From Hetaerina americana (Eukaryota; Arthropoda; Insecta; Odonata; Calopterygidae), in the NCBI GenBank assembly GCA_022747635.1, contig JAKTNV010000024.1, positions 2,542,001 to 2,606,000 on the forward strand: a stretch of DNA of 64,000 nucleotides. The letters are read 5' to 3'. Below the pieces are notes generated by a model. It was given only the letters and a program-made list of their open reading frames with translations. It did no database searches and had not been told where the DNA came from. Positions 1 to 56,000 of this stretch are shown in pieces; positions within the stretch are counted from its first letter, which is position 1, and every line of letters starts with the position of its first letter. Position numbers and translations under genes: made by a program.

Positions 1-949
1 GTTTGCCCAGTAGAGAGTGAGGCTGATGGAAGAACCAAATGAAGTGGCAACATAATTCACTAATTGGACCACCTTTGTGTGTACTCCCAAACGGTCAATC
101 GACTGCATTCATTTTACGAGGTGGTAGAAAGTGTTCCTCATGTGGAAGTGGAGAATGCAGATAAGGAAGAAACTCAAATCCTGTTGGCTGCGCACAAATT
201 TAACTACCTCTTGAGTCTTTTCAAAATAAAATAAAAAGAAAATATCATTCATTCATCTTTCGGAGAGACGTTCAAAAGTAAATACAAACAGTCGATTGAT
301 TCCACCAGTAGTTTTGATTATAACCTTGTGTGTGTGTGTGTAGATGTTGATAATTGTATGTCAGTAGTGCATTTGTTGTTTTAAGAATAGCAATATTGTT
401 ATGCGTACAAAAGCTGTCGGTAAAATCTTAGATTTTACTGTACGGCAGAGTACTTTTTAAAGATTAAATTCAAATCAAAGCCCTGATCTACAGAACAATG
501 AACTTGTCAAGTGCAATTTCATATTAATTGCTTAATTTTCAAAATGTTGTGTTGTGTGAACGTAAGAACTATTAACCATAAATATGGTTTGCCTTTCATT
601 TGAGTAGAAAATGATTGTATTTGCTTTTTTCATTTTGAACTGAGCAAAAACTCTTCGTCCTGAATATTATTAAAGGCCTAGTTCAAATATCATGCTCTCA
701 GAAGGCTGTTTCTCAAGGTCACATTTGTTTCATCCGTGCACGGAGAGAGCGGTTTGGGCCCGCCAGTCCAACAAGAGCGGTCTTGTGTTTGTTTTGCCTG
801 TTCATGTGTGTTTGTGTATGTATTCCGAGAGGAGACATTGTGCCCCTTCGTCTTCCTTCGTGTGATCTTTGTCGACTCTTTCCCTTGTCCCCCTGTGCGC
901 TCTGTCCCCGTGCTTGACTCGTGTGACACCCTCCTCTTTCCTTTCTTAG
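1..949. other. Upstream STAC intron, nothing else recognised
   Basis: AT-rich sequence with a short TG run near 328-340. No exon with two splice sites was found. The last 200 bases become C/T-rich, leading into the acceptor at 949. Confidence 0.6.
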
Positions 950-45693
<44,744 letters not shown>

Positions 45694-46125
45694 CATAGTC
45701 GCAACATCCGTGAGGTTCATCAGACTCACTGGTCTAGAATGCCACATTACAAAAACTCTTGTTCAAGATCGATATCAGAAGCTTCCCAGAGCTTGGCGGC
45801 AGTCCACAATCAGCCAACTGTCCTCTCATCCTTTTCTTCCACTGCCCTCATCCTAATCTTTCTCCCAATGCTTCTACTACTTGCATGCACACCCCTACAT
45901 TGCCTCCTCCCTCAGCCTATTCCCTTTGACAATGAGCCAAGTCAGTCAAGCCTTCAAAGGCCTCTCCATGTATTCACAGATGTGCCTTCCTCATCCTCTT
46001 ACTCAAACAGGCACACTCGCATGGCCACGGCAGCTCCATATCGTCGACCTACTCATTTAACACGTAGAAGATCAATGTCTTTCACCAGACCACTGCGGAT
46101 TCCCCTTGAAAGAGACATTATCTAA
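45694..46125 (+). CDS. In-frame open extension after the STAC stop codon (readthrough or alternative-splice candidate)
   Basis: After the TGA at 45691-45693 the same frame has 143 sense codons before TAA at 46123-46125. It begins HSRNIREVHQTHWSRMPHYK. It contains a hydrophobic run (ALILIFLPMLLLLACTPLHC) encoded by a pyrimidine-rich stretch that ends in a consensus acceptor (tgcctcctccctcag, ends 45915). It then reads PIPFDNEPSQSSLQRPLHVF and ends RRRSMSFTRPLRIPLERDII. Two readings fit: UGA-C readthrough, or a 228-nt intron from a weak donor GTGTGA at 45688 to 45915, which removes the stop and stays in frame. It may also be plain 3' UTR. Confidence 0.45.
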   Translation, partial: HSRNIREVHQTHWSRMPHYKNSCSRSISEASQSLAAVHNQPTVLSSFSSTALILIFLPMLLLLACTPLHCLLPQPIPFDNEPSQSSLQRPLHVFTDVPSSSSYSNRHTRMATAAPYRRPTHLTRRRSMSFTRPLRIPLERDII

Positions 46126-49100
46126 CCACAATAGTGCACCTCCATCTAGAAGTCCATTTGACTCATAAAATGGAAGTGTGCCATATATTTTTCATGTTTA
46201 ATACATGTACTTGTAAGTGAAGCACATAAATAAGAATTGGGTCCATAAAGCATGATTTAATTATAAGCTGTAGTGCATACATGGGGTGAGAAATGGTAAA
46301 TTTAGATGTTACCAATGGATTTGATGGGATATTTCATATGAAAAATGAAATCATATCAGCTATTTTGTTTATTTTGGGAAAGCATAAGGAGTGCATATTT
46401 AGTGGTGTAGTCTCCAGTACCGGAGAATGTAAAATCAGAATAGACCGAGTAAATTTGTGAAACTTTTGGCTTAATCAAAGAACTTATTTGAAAAGCCAGA
46501 CAGTTATTGATGGCCATAGGAGTATGCAGTCTTTTCAGAGTGAATGCAAATAGTTCCTAAGTTAATATAATGAACTGCATTACCATAGACTGTTTTGTAA
46601 CAAAGCATATTTTCATCATGTTCATGGTGGAAAGATTATCCCAGACATGCATAGGAATACACCAATGTGAATAATTTTTTGAAAGAGTTACACCATTATG
46701 ATTGTACATGAGAACTTAAAAAAAAGGATTTTATGAGGTTTAAAATATTTGTAAGTAAAATGTTACTTGGGGAGCTAATATAATTATGAAGTTAATAGAT
46801 TCACAAGTAATGGGGATTAGGATTAACCAAAATCACTTTCTTAAAGGTGCAGTTGGTTGATTCTTTTTTGTTTTGTCCTGATGATGTCAGGCATGGCAGT
46901 ATAGGACATTGTTTTAAATGTTCTTTGGAGAGTAAAGGTATATTTAACAATTACCAGAAATTATTTGCTCCAAGGACTGATCATTAGTGATATGGTTGGC
47001 AAATGTCAACTTGTCACTTGTTGACCCAGCAGTTACTCATATTGTGAGATAGTATTTTATCTCCCCAAATGACCTACAGCAGACAGAAGTAAATATTATA
47101 TTTTATTTTTATCATATAGGACATTTTGTTTGAAATGTTTTGTACTGTTGTAACATTTTCTTCACTGACCTGTGCTCTTACAGAAATACTTGACTCCAAT
47201 GTAATGGGGGAATTTTTCTCTCCTTGCATTCTCAAAGCTATTTTTACATGACTTTGAAATTTTGTATCTATATTCATTTAATATCAAGCAAAAATTTCAG
47301 GGCAGGCCTTTGACGTGATCTTTGAACAATGAAGAAATACACATCTCTCACCCATTAGGACCAAATCATTTGTGTATATGTACGTTGAAAGGAGGCTTTA
47401 TAGGTGCTGTAAATATGTGATGTTTTTTTACTAAGGCAATTTTTGATCTTTTGTTATTTAATGTGATTGATTCAACTTAAATGTAAATACTTGAACCAAG
47501 AGAACTAAATGTGTTAAATAATAGAAGCTTTTTGTACTACTTGCCATGAAAGATACAGCTCTATTAATGAATTTGTTTCATATATGAAATATATGGTATT
47601 GCTTTTGAGCATTAATTGAGGCATTGCATGCTTCAGAGCCTTCATTGTTGTAAGCCTGTGATTGTAGGCAGATCTTTAGAGTGTTACTATCTCTAGTCAT
47701 CTAACCTCTTATTTCCAACTCAGCTGCAATGACAACCTAACTTATAACTTTGCAATATCATGTACAAATTTCTAGTCATCTTCAAATTTTCTTCATTGAA
47801 TATCATGCCAAACGCTCTAAAAGAAGCACAATACATTAATTTTTGTCTGTAGTTCAGGTAAATATAACCATTAATGATTCATTAACTCTTTTAAAGAACT
47901 GAGTGCTGTATCTAGCAACTTAAGACATATAAATACAGAACTAAAAATATATTTTAACAGCATTAAAAGTAAAGTTATAGAATCTCAGAAATTGTGGCAT
48001 GGCTCAAATGTAGGACTCATGATCTGCAAATTAGTAGCTATGCAATCAGATTTGTTGAAGGATAAGCCATTTTGTTTACAGCTCTTTTAATGCTTTAATC
48101 AGTGGTCAAATTATAAAGCAACATCACATTCTTAAAATTATTTTTAAATAGGTGTGTACTTGAAAATTTTCAGGAATTGATAGACAGTGCCTCATGATAG
48201 ACATGAAAAATCTCTGCTTAATTATATCTTCCAATCCAGTGCTTTTCATACAGTTTACACCATCCTCACTAGGAGTCATGTCACAAATTTCATATATCAG
48301 TGTTGAGTGACCTTGTTAATGTTGTTGATTTGTTCAAATTGAAAAGAAATCATTAGGAATTTAAACTATTTCATGTTACAATCAATTCAAATAATTTATT
48401 AAAATTATGAAGAATATCATAATTATTTGAATATTATGTACCCTTTTCATTTTACATCAATATTATCATTAAATCCTATTGTTACCACGGATATAATTTT
48501 ATAAAAAGGCTTTCTGAAATCAATCATAACAAAAAAAATCAAAAAGTGAATGTGCCTGGTAATTATGCCAAGCATTGAATTGGTTAATCCTCCGCAGCAT
48601 TCCTACAATGTGTAATACCAGCCTACGTTTGATGTCTCTTATAGAATAGACAAAATGTTTTCCTTTTTTTAGAATAGAAGACTCAAGATTGTCATCATGA
48701 GCATAATTAACAGCTCAATGTGTGAATTTAATGTTGATTATCTTATCCCTTGCCTCATCATTCTCTCCCTAATGAGTATCTTGACTGACTACTACAAACA
48801 GTGACTGGGCGATTCTCCATGTCCATTTTGGAAGGGTCATTTTTCCAAAACAGCTTATTTAGTAGGGGCAGACATGTTATCACTCTCTTCTCAATAAGAT
48901 ACCAGTGGAAGGTCAGATGTTCATGATGTAATGTCAAATTTTAAACATACTATGTTATACATCTAAGGGAGAAACACATCTGTGATTCACCTCATATATT
49001 CCATTCACATTAAATGTGATTAGTTTGCTAACACAAGTGTAATATACATGTATTTGAACATTCCCCTGGTAATGCACACCTGGTTCCTTATTTGTCAAAA

Positions 49101-50050
49101 AATGCAGTCACTGAGTGTTTTGTGTGCTGATATCACCAGATTTTAAGTGTAAGCATGAGAGTGTGTCTTTGAGTACCTACATGTGATTGTGAACTATTGA
49201 GCAGAAAATTTGTGGCTTATATATTGAGGAGGAATTTCTCTCTACAGTCCATTACTCGTGTTCCTGTCCACTTCCATCCATGTCCCATGATCCTGATTAG
49301 TGCTGGCAGAAGTTTTTTCCATTGAGCTATTTTAATGCAAAACTTTTGTGAGCATTTTGCCTTCACAGTTACAGCTAAATTTCATATTGCACATATATCA
49401 GATATGCACTCTCACCAAGGTGAAAATTCACAAATTTCACTGACATTCATTTATCAAATTACATAAGTTACCATATGCAAAATATCAGCCTAGTTCACTT
49501 TAATTTATCATTGAAATATACTCTTTTAAAAACTTTTATTAGATATGGATTTGGTAAAATATTTGCATGCAATTTACAGGAAGTCTACTCTTTGCTTGAA
49601 TTTTGAATTTGATTTACTTTACATAGGGAAACTAGAAGAATAAATCTTTTCATATATCACAGAAAAAGCTTTGGAGAAATGAGAATATTGTTTTGCGCGG
49701 AAAAAAGCTATTTTAGATTCCCACTAATGTAAATTGTTGCCCAAGCAGGGAGAGGAATACATCTGTATAAATACCTAAGTTAGCTCAATTCCTCAAAATA
49801 TAATTTTGTAAAATATTAACATTTTATTGTAATGCACTCATGTTCCTAAAGTGGAATGGCCTGGTTTAAAATTGAAGTTTTGCTGACAGTGATTGTTCTC
49901 TTCTAATAATACCGAGCCAATAAATGTTTGATTTATTCATGTTTTGCATTTTAGTGGATAATTTGTATTCAGTTGCCACTTCCTTTACATTTGAAAATAT
50001 AGTCTTCAATTAAGGATATAATAAAATGTGTTACTATAAAATTTGTCTGT
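46126..50050 (+). other. Probable STAC 3' UTR and downstream sequence
   Basis: No gene or mobile element is recognised here. I found no exact AATAAA before 49639; others are at 49639-49644, 49919-49924 and 50020-50025. The last is followed by a T/G-rich stretch (tttgtctgtcgtttattcc), the best poly(A) site candidate. The UTR could end earlier with a variant signal. A minus-strand stretch near 48490-48540 (VMIDFRKPFYK) faintly recalls a LINE reverse-transcriptase motif but is too short to call. Confidence 0.4.
50020..50025 (+). terminator. Candidate poly(A) signal AATAAA
   Basis: Canonical hexamer, followed within 25-40 bases by a GT-rich stretch suitable as a downstream element. It is the last of three AATAAA hexamers (49639, 49919, 50020) before the SINE at 50147. 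Assignment to STAC is by position only. Confidence 0.35.
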
Positions 50051-50146
50051 CGTTTATTCCTATTTCATTCTCTCAAGTAATAGAACATAGAAAGTTGGGC
50101 AGTTTTTCGCACATGAAAAATATTTTCATTTTCATTAGTTAGTACA

Positions 50147-50415
50147 CACACACACAGTAATCAACCCGAAGGTCGGTTTAGTAGGTGATGGTAGAGATCA
50201 CCCAGCACTAAGCCCTATACGGCGTGTGAAAATCTACACATCAGGGTAGGGGGGCCAGTTCCTTTCCCTGTGCCGGATATGTTTTCCCAGGAAGACCTGG
50301 TACCCGAAAAATCACTTTAGCTTGGGTGGAGCTGCAGGTGCCCAGAGTGCCTTGCCCGGGAATCGAACCCGGGACCCTCCGGTCAGCAGTCCTACCCACT
50401 GGACTACCGCGACCC
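50147..50415 (-). mobile_element. tRNA-derived SINE with 11-bp target duplication
   Basis: Direct repeats TAGTTAGTACA flank the element (50136-50146 and 50416-50426). On the minus strand the head GGGTCGCGGTAGTCCAGTGG and the B-box GGTTCGATTCC show pol III promoter boxes of a tRNA-like head. The body follows, and the 3' end is a (TG)n tail (CA repeat on the plus strand). The intact duplication and good boxes suggest a fairly recent insertion. It is not a functional tRNA: the body continues and there is no plausible anticodon arm and acceptor pair. Confidence 0.88.
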
Positions 50416-50599
50416 TAGTTAGTACATAATGAGAAATATTTACTCAAATAGTAGCTAAATACTACAATGAAGTAGTAATAGTAAGGTTTTGGTGCCTTAA
50501 GAGTTTGTTAATTCATCCCAAACATATATTTGGAAGGTACACTCTAATTATGTATAAAATAATAAATATTTCTTGTACCCAGGACTTTTCAAAGTAAAA

Positions 50600-51330
50600 T
50601 ATAGGAATAGTCAGAGAACAAACATTCAGCTGCTTCATTGTTCGAAAGACTCCAGAAACTCTTCCACTCTATTATAGCATTTATCTATCAGAAAATGTTT
50701 GAGATATTTCTTAAAAGTACCCATAGGAGGAGCAGATTTTATGTCTGGTGGCAGATAGTTGAAAATATTTATGGCCACATGAAAGGGACTCTTACTATGC
50801 ATCGCTGAAGAGTGACAGAATAAATGCACATCTACACTCTGTTGAGTATTATGCCCATGTACTTGAGCTTTGGTGATTAGTTATTTCATATAATACTTAA
50901 CGTATATTCAGAAGTAATGAATCATATGTGACTGAAAGATGCCATAGTAAACCATTTTTAGTTTCTTTAAATCTCTAATGTTTGTGAGATTTCATAGAAT
51001 AAATCCACCACTTGCCAAAGTGGAACATAGGCCATTGGTATGGATCCCCCAGTTTAAGTACTCACCGATAGGCCAACCTAAAAACTTGGTGCTGTGTACA
51101 TTTTCTATGGCTTGGCCTTTTAAGCAGAGGTCTAACTGAGGCAATTTCCTTTTCTAAATTGAATATAATTCGTTTTTATTACATTTACAGACAGTTTGTT
51201 AGTATTAAACCATGTTTCCAAGAGCAATAATGGGCTATCAAGCTAAGCTTAGTCTTTGGTATTATTACTTATGCCCAAACCTGCATCTTTAGTATACTTA
51301 TTTTTCTGAATTCTCTCTAATATTTTTTAT
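50600..51330 (-). pseudogene. LINE C-terminal remnant, minus strand
   Basis: Minus-strand frames include NTNKLSVNVIKTNYIQF near 51200, STKFLGWPIGEYLNW near 51080, and the clean frame 50829-50635 with INIFNYLPPDIKSAPPMGTF followed by KKYLKHFLIDKCYNRVEEFL. This NxLP...FKKxLKxFL...YxxVEEFL order is the usual end of CR1/Jockey-type RT proteins. It is of a different family from the 42.9-kb element. Frames are interrupted. Confidence 0.7.
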
Positions 51331-52124
51331 TCACCACTTAGGAGAATTTCAATGAGTTCTTAGGATTGGATTATGAGAAATGGGAGATTAATCATGCTGT
51401 CTGATGGTTTAAGGGTCAGTTCAATTGGAATAAAATGGCCATATTTTATCAAATAATTGAAATCCTAGTAATGTTTACTCTATGTTGAATTTCATGAAGA
51501 CTAATGTAATTATTAAACTTCAACTGTGCAGGATAAATTCCACATGGTAGGAGGCCTATACAACCATAGATTTAAAAGGACTTTAAACTAAAAATTATCT
51601 TTAGCTGTTCCCTTGTTACATTAAATCCCACTAACAATATTTCCACTGTTTGTCAAAGACAGTGGCTATTTTTTATACAAATGGAGTTTATAGTTGATTA
51701 ACTGGTGTTTTAAAATGTTTATTAGGCTCCACAAAATACACTTTTTTAGTCATTAGCACTTCATAACCTAAACATGATACATTAATGAATTTAGTATCAT
51801 TTAATTTTCAGTTCCATAGAATACTGGAATGAATTTTATTATTATAAAATTTTGTAAAGTACAAGGGAAATAATCTATTGCTCATTTATTATTTACACCA
51901 AATTAAAGGTAAGATCTGAAAAGAAGTCCATGAAACTGATACTCAACACAGAGCAGCTTGTTGGTATAATGCAGACTCCTGAAGTCAGAGTAGTAGTTTA
52001 TATTGGTATGGCATTTTCAGCAAATTTAGATTGAAAGGTGATACAAAATGTGTCTGTTAATTTACATCCTCTACTGCACTTTGCTGTAATAAATTACTTT
52101 CTTTATCCATTCAAAATCACCTTT

Positions 52125-52244
52125 ATAAAATGTCGCAATTTCAAATTGTACAAATCATTCACCTTAACCGGGATTCAAACTCAGGTCTCTAGATTTCTGG
52201 CTGAGTGCTTTAACCAATTAAGCAACCAAGGTGACCTCTTACAC
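52125..52244 (-). mobile_element. Degenerate tRNA-derived SINE, minus arm of a head-to-head pair
   Basis: On the minus strand: GGTTGCTTAATTGGTTAAAG then GAGTTTGAATCCCGGTTAAGG, then AATGATTTGTACAATTTGAAA. The A- and B-box-like parts are recognisable. It shares its body with the plus-strand copy just downstream. Confidence 0.6.
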
Positions 52245-52249
52245 TGAAT

Positions 52250-52370
52250 TTCTAGGGGTTAAAGCACTTGGTGCGAAATCAAGGGACTCGAGTTCTAGTC
52301 AAGGTAAATGATTTTTACAGTTTGAAACTGCTGCATTTTGATACACAGCATATAACTCTATTTAATTATC
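52250..52370 (+). mobile_element. Degenerate tRNA-derived SINE, plus arm of a head-to-head pair
   Basis: On the plus strand: GGGTTAAAGCACTTGG, GACTCGAGTTCTAGTCAAGG, AATGATTTTTACAGTTTGAAA. These blocks match the minus-strand copy at 52125-52244 in the same order, so the two are one family placed head to head about 10 bases apart. Confidence 0.6.
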
Positions 52371-52683
52371 TGTTGCAGTATCTCCCATAGTTGTTTGAAT
52401 TTTTCATCTCTCTAGAGCCTCAATTTTCCCTTTTTCTAATTAATTCCCATTATTTTAATTCATAATATCAAATTAACACTATCATGAATATTAATTTCAT
52501 CTTTCTATCAATGGCTACAATCATCAATTGCCTCCCTCCTGTAAATGGTATTAATCTTTCAATAAATGGGTCCAGTGGATTCAATCCCCTTTTGGTTTTC
52601 AACAAAAAATCTGTGTATTTCCTCAGCTCGTAGGATGTAGGTGATACTGGTTATTATTATCTTGCCTTTTTGGAAAACTCTTG

Positions 52684-52996
52684 TGTGGGAGTGCTGGAAA
52701 TCATTTTAGCGCAGGCGGTGCTAGGAAATACTAATAAAGCACATATAAAGCGTTTGAATGAACAGCAGATTTATTCTGAGTGCTGTGGATAACAGACCAA
52801 GGTCAACACGGAAAGATATATTGCCATGGGCGCAACGTGCACAAGAGGGATGAACACTCGGCTGCGGTTGAGAAGTGACTGGTCCCGCGTGGGTCAAAAT
52901 GCTTCCTCCTGGGAGCAGTCCTAGGGTGACACCTCGCGGCACACCCCTGAATCGCACAAACAAATGAACTGCTACATCAACCAATGAACCGCCACA
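52684..52996 (-). mobile_element. Solo LTR (313 bp) with 5-bp target duplication
   Basis: The block starts TGTGG and ends CCACA, an exact 5-base terminal inverted repeat of the TG...CA type. It is flanked by TCTTG on both sides (52679-52683 and 52997-53001). It is GC-richer than its surroundings. On the minus strand it has AATAAA about 70 bases before its 3' end, fitting an LTR polyadenylation signal, so minus orientation is likely. No internal retrotransposon sequence is present. Confidence 0.75.
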
Positions 52997-53001
52997 TCTT
53001 G

Positions 53002-56000
53002 CTTCAGTAATTTACTTGTTATGTGATAAAATCTTGCTGCAAAAAATTAAATATAGTTTAGCGACTTGGCTTCAATGAGTTCATATCTCTCACCTGGTGT
53101 AATTTCAGTACATGTACATACTGTGGCATTTAACTCTCTTACTTCTTAAGAATATTATGAAGAATATTAGTTCTGGAAAATTATTTAAATTAGGGTAGTT
53201 TTATGGAAAATAAATTTAATACCATTCTTCTACCAATTTTTCAAAAACAGGAAGCTAAAATCACCATTCCAGAGCTTATTTTCTCATAGAAGCTTTTTAA
53301 GAGGGAGGATAAGAGTGGAAGACACAGAATATTATACATCTCACTAAAGATTTTTTCAGTCATTTCAAAATTTGCTAAATGGTATTTTCAACCTTTTCTT
53401 ATTTGTATATGTATATGAATAAGGTATTTAAAAAAACTTTTTTAAGAATATACATTCATTGAACAGGCATTGTCAGTTCACTTTCTGAAAGCGTCATTGA
53501 AACTTGGAGGTGTCTTTTATGTTAGTTTTTCACTATTTAGAATATTTGAACACATATAGCTCCCTATTAAAATAAGGCAATAATACAAGCAAATGGTAAT
53601 TGTTAACAGGATTTTATTGTGAGGAAGAAAGAAGAGAAACATTTTATAAAAGGATTTTGTTAATGAGGGTAGGGACAATACTTCAATTCAAGTACATCAA
53701 TCACATTTTGTATTTGCAGATTAAAATTGCCAGTGTCCAGAAATTACTATTTATTGCGAATCACTGTTATCATAAAATAGTAATATCAATGGTTTAATAT
53801 CTAGACTCTATTTGCTATTTTTTAAATATCCTTGAACAAACCCTGAGGCGCAAAGGATAAGAACAGTACTACAAGATTAACATTGTATTAAGCAAAGATA
53901 TGAAAATATCTGAAATCATATAAAATAATTGTATTAAAGAAGTGAACAACATATTGGCTACAGTAAAATATTCACATTCAACAACAAACGGTGTCATTCC
54001 TTTGGAAAGAAGGTCCAAAGGTTTAGCTTCAGCAATAAAAAATTGATTTTGGAAAATATTGATCCAGTGGCCCTGGTAGTATAGTAAGTAGAGTAATGAA
54101 GCTCTAGTAAATACTGCCTTGCTAAGTTGTAGAACTCTGATTGGTGTAGAAAGCAAACACTTCCATGTAAAGGAAGAGGGAACAGAGAAACAAAGCTAAT
54201 ATATGTATGCTACATAAGTCTGCCAGATGTAATAGAAAGCCATCCATACTGAGTTAATCAGAAGATATAGTTGCCAAAGTATATATTGAATATAAATTTT
54301 AGTCACAAATTTAAAGACATGAGTAATTTTAAATTAAGCTTTGGAGGATGGTTACAGAGTTTAAAAGAGCTTCAATAATCTGCATTTGGCATATCTTCAT
54401 TTGAGTTGCTGCAGATATTTGCTATAATCAATGGTAGTGCTGTACAATTTACCATGGCAAGAAAGGTACCTTAGTACCTATTTACTAATATTAGTTCCAA
54501 AATTCATCCCTGAGCGGTGAGAAATAGCAATGTTTAAGAATTAGCACAATGTTGTGAGACAATGAATTTTTATGTTGTACTCCCAATGGTTATCAATTAA
54601 GTTTCAAAGAGGTTCAATGCACAATAATTGTTTTGAGCACAGGTTAGTACTGTCTTCATTTACCCACTCCATAAATATGCTGTTCAAGTTTTCTGAAGGA
54701 AAGTGGAATAATGCATCTAACAAATTTGCAGTTCATTTCCTAACAGGGCATACTAATTTTGTAAGTTGTAAGGGTATGAATGATAGTGAGGAACCTTAAA
54801 GACATCATTGTTGACACTTTATTCAATTAATCTGCCTGAGTATCATACCTACCATTAGACAGATATTCCTGAATTAGTCAATTAACACTTGATATTTTAA
54901 TAGGTTCATACATACATACAAATATTCCAAAGGATTCATAGTAGCTCAGTGTCAAGGAAGAGTGGTGTAACTGCATCATTTTCAGCAAAAGGTAATAATA
55001 ATGCCAAATAATTTTTTTTAATTTGAGTACAGTACCCAGTTATGCAGGGAAAATGTTCAAATTGCTATATTTATAGAGCAGCTGATGTTATTGGCCATGA
55101 GAGAACCTATTTCAGTTTGCCTTCTCTTACACAAAAGCCCATTGTATAGTTTTAGGATACAATGACAGTGATTTAAGAGAAAAAATACAGTATGTAGTAT
55201 AATTGAATGTTACAAAATTACCTTAATATAATAAGAGAATATAAATCTAGGATAAGGGTCTTATACGCATATTGAAATGTGTATTTGTAATGGTAAATAT
55301 TTTGGAATTTTAGAAAGTGAGAAGTCACATGTTTGCGCAAATGAGCCGCATTCATGTAAATGCAATTTTAATAATTTCCCCAACAAAAGTTAGACTGAAG
55401 ATTGGCTCTTCAGTAAGTAGTTATGGTGGCAATCATGGATACAGTAAATAAAAATTCACATATCATGTAGTTATATGTATATTTAATATGCCACCATTAG
55501 CTTTTTTCCTTGTAATATAGAAATATTTTCATTTTGCAGGAGGCTAAGGATGAATTGTAGACATGAGTTACAGCTTGTTATTGAATTAATTAGACAGGTC
55601 ACCAAAAACAAAGGAGCAGTAATTAAAATGAGGGAAAATGAGTGACCACTTTTGGGACAGTTAAACTGATATTTATAGGACATAGATAGATATAAGGTTC
55701 GTTTTCCTAATATAACTAAAATGTATTCAGGCAGTTGTAGTTCTTTCATTGTCTACAGAATAAAGCAGACAGTTGTGCATGGGGGAAGGTAAGTACCCTT
55801 AAAACTGTCATAAAACACAATGTATTGGCTTTTGAAGGTCTAGCAGTATTTCATATACTCAATAGAAATTAGCATGAAGAGAGGCATACAACAAAAGTGG
55901 GAGAATACACCTACACAGTTTTAGAGGTGCCACCACCCCATAGTAGATACTATAAACCATAAAATATATTGATTGCACGTTAGCATTAATTGAATTCAAA

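Noticed and set aside
45739..46125. A separate small gene starting at ATG 45754
   Set aside because: It is in frame with STAC and within its transcript; no promoter or separate splice evidence was seen.
50340..50420. A tRNA gene on the minus strand
   Set aside because: The A and B boxes are present, but the sequence continues into a SINE body with a (TG)n tail and target duplications.
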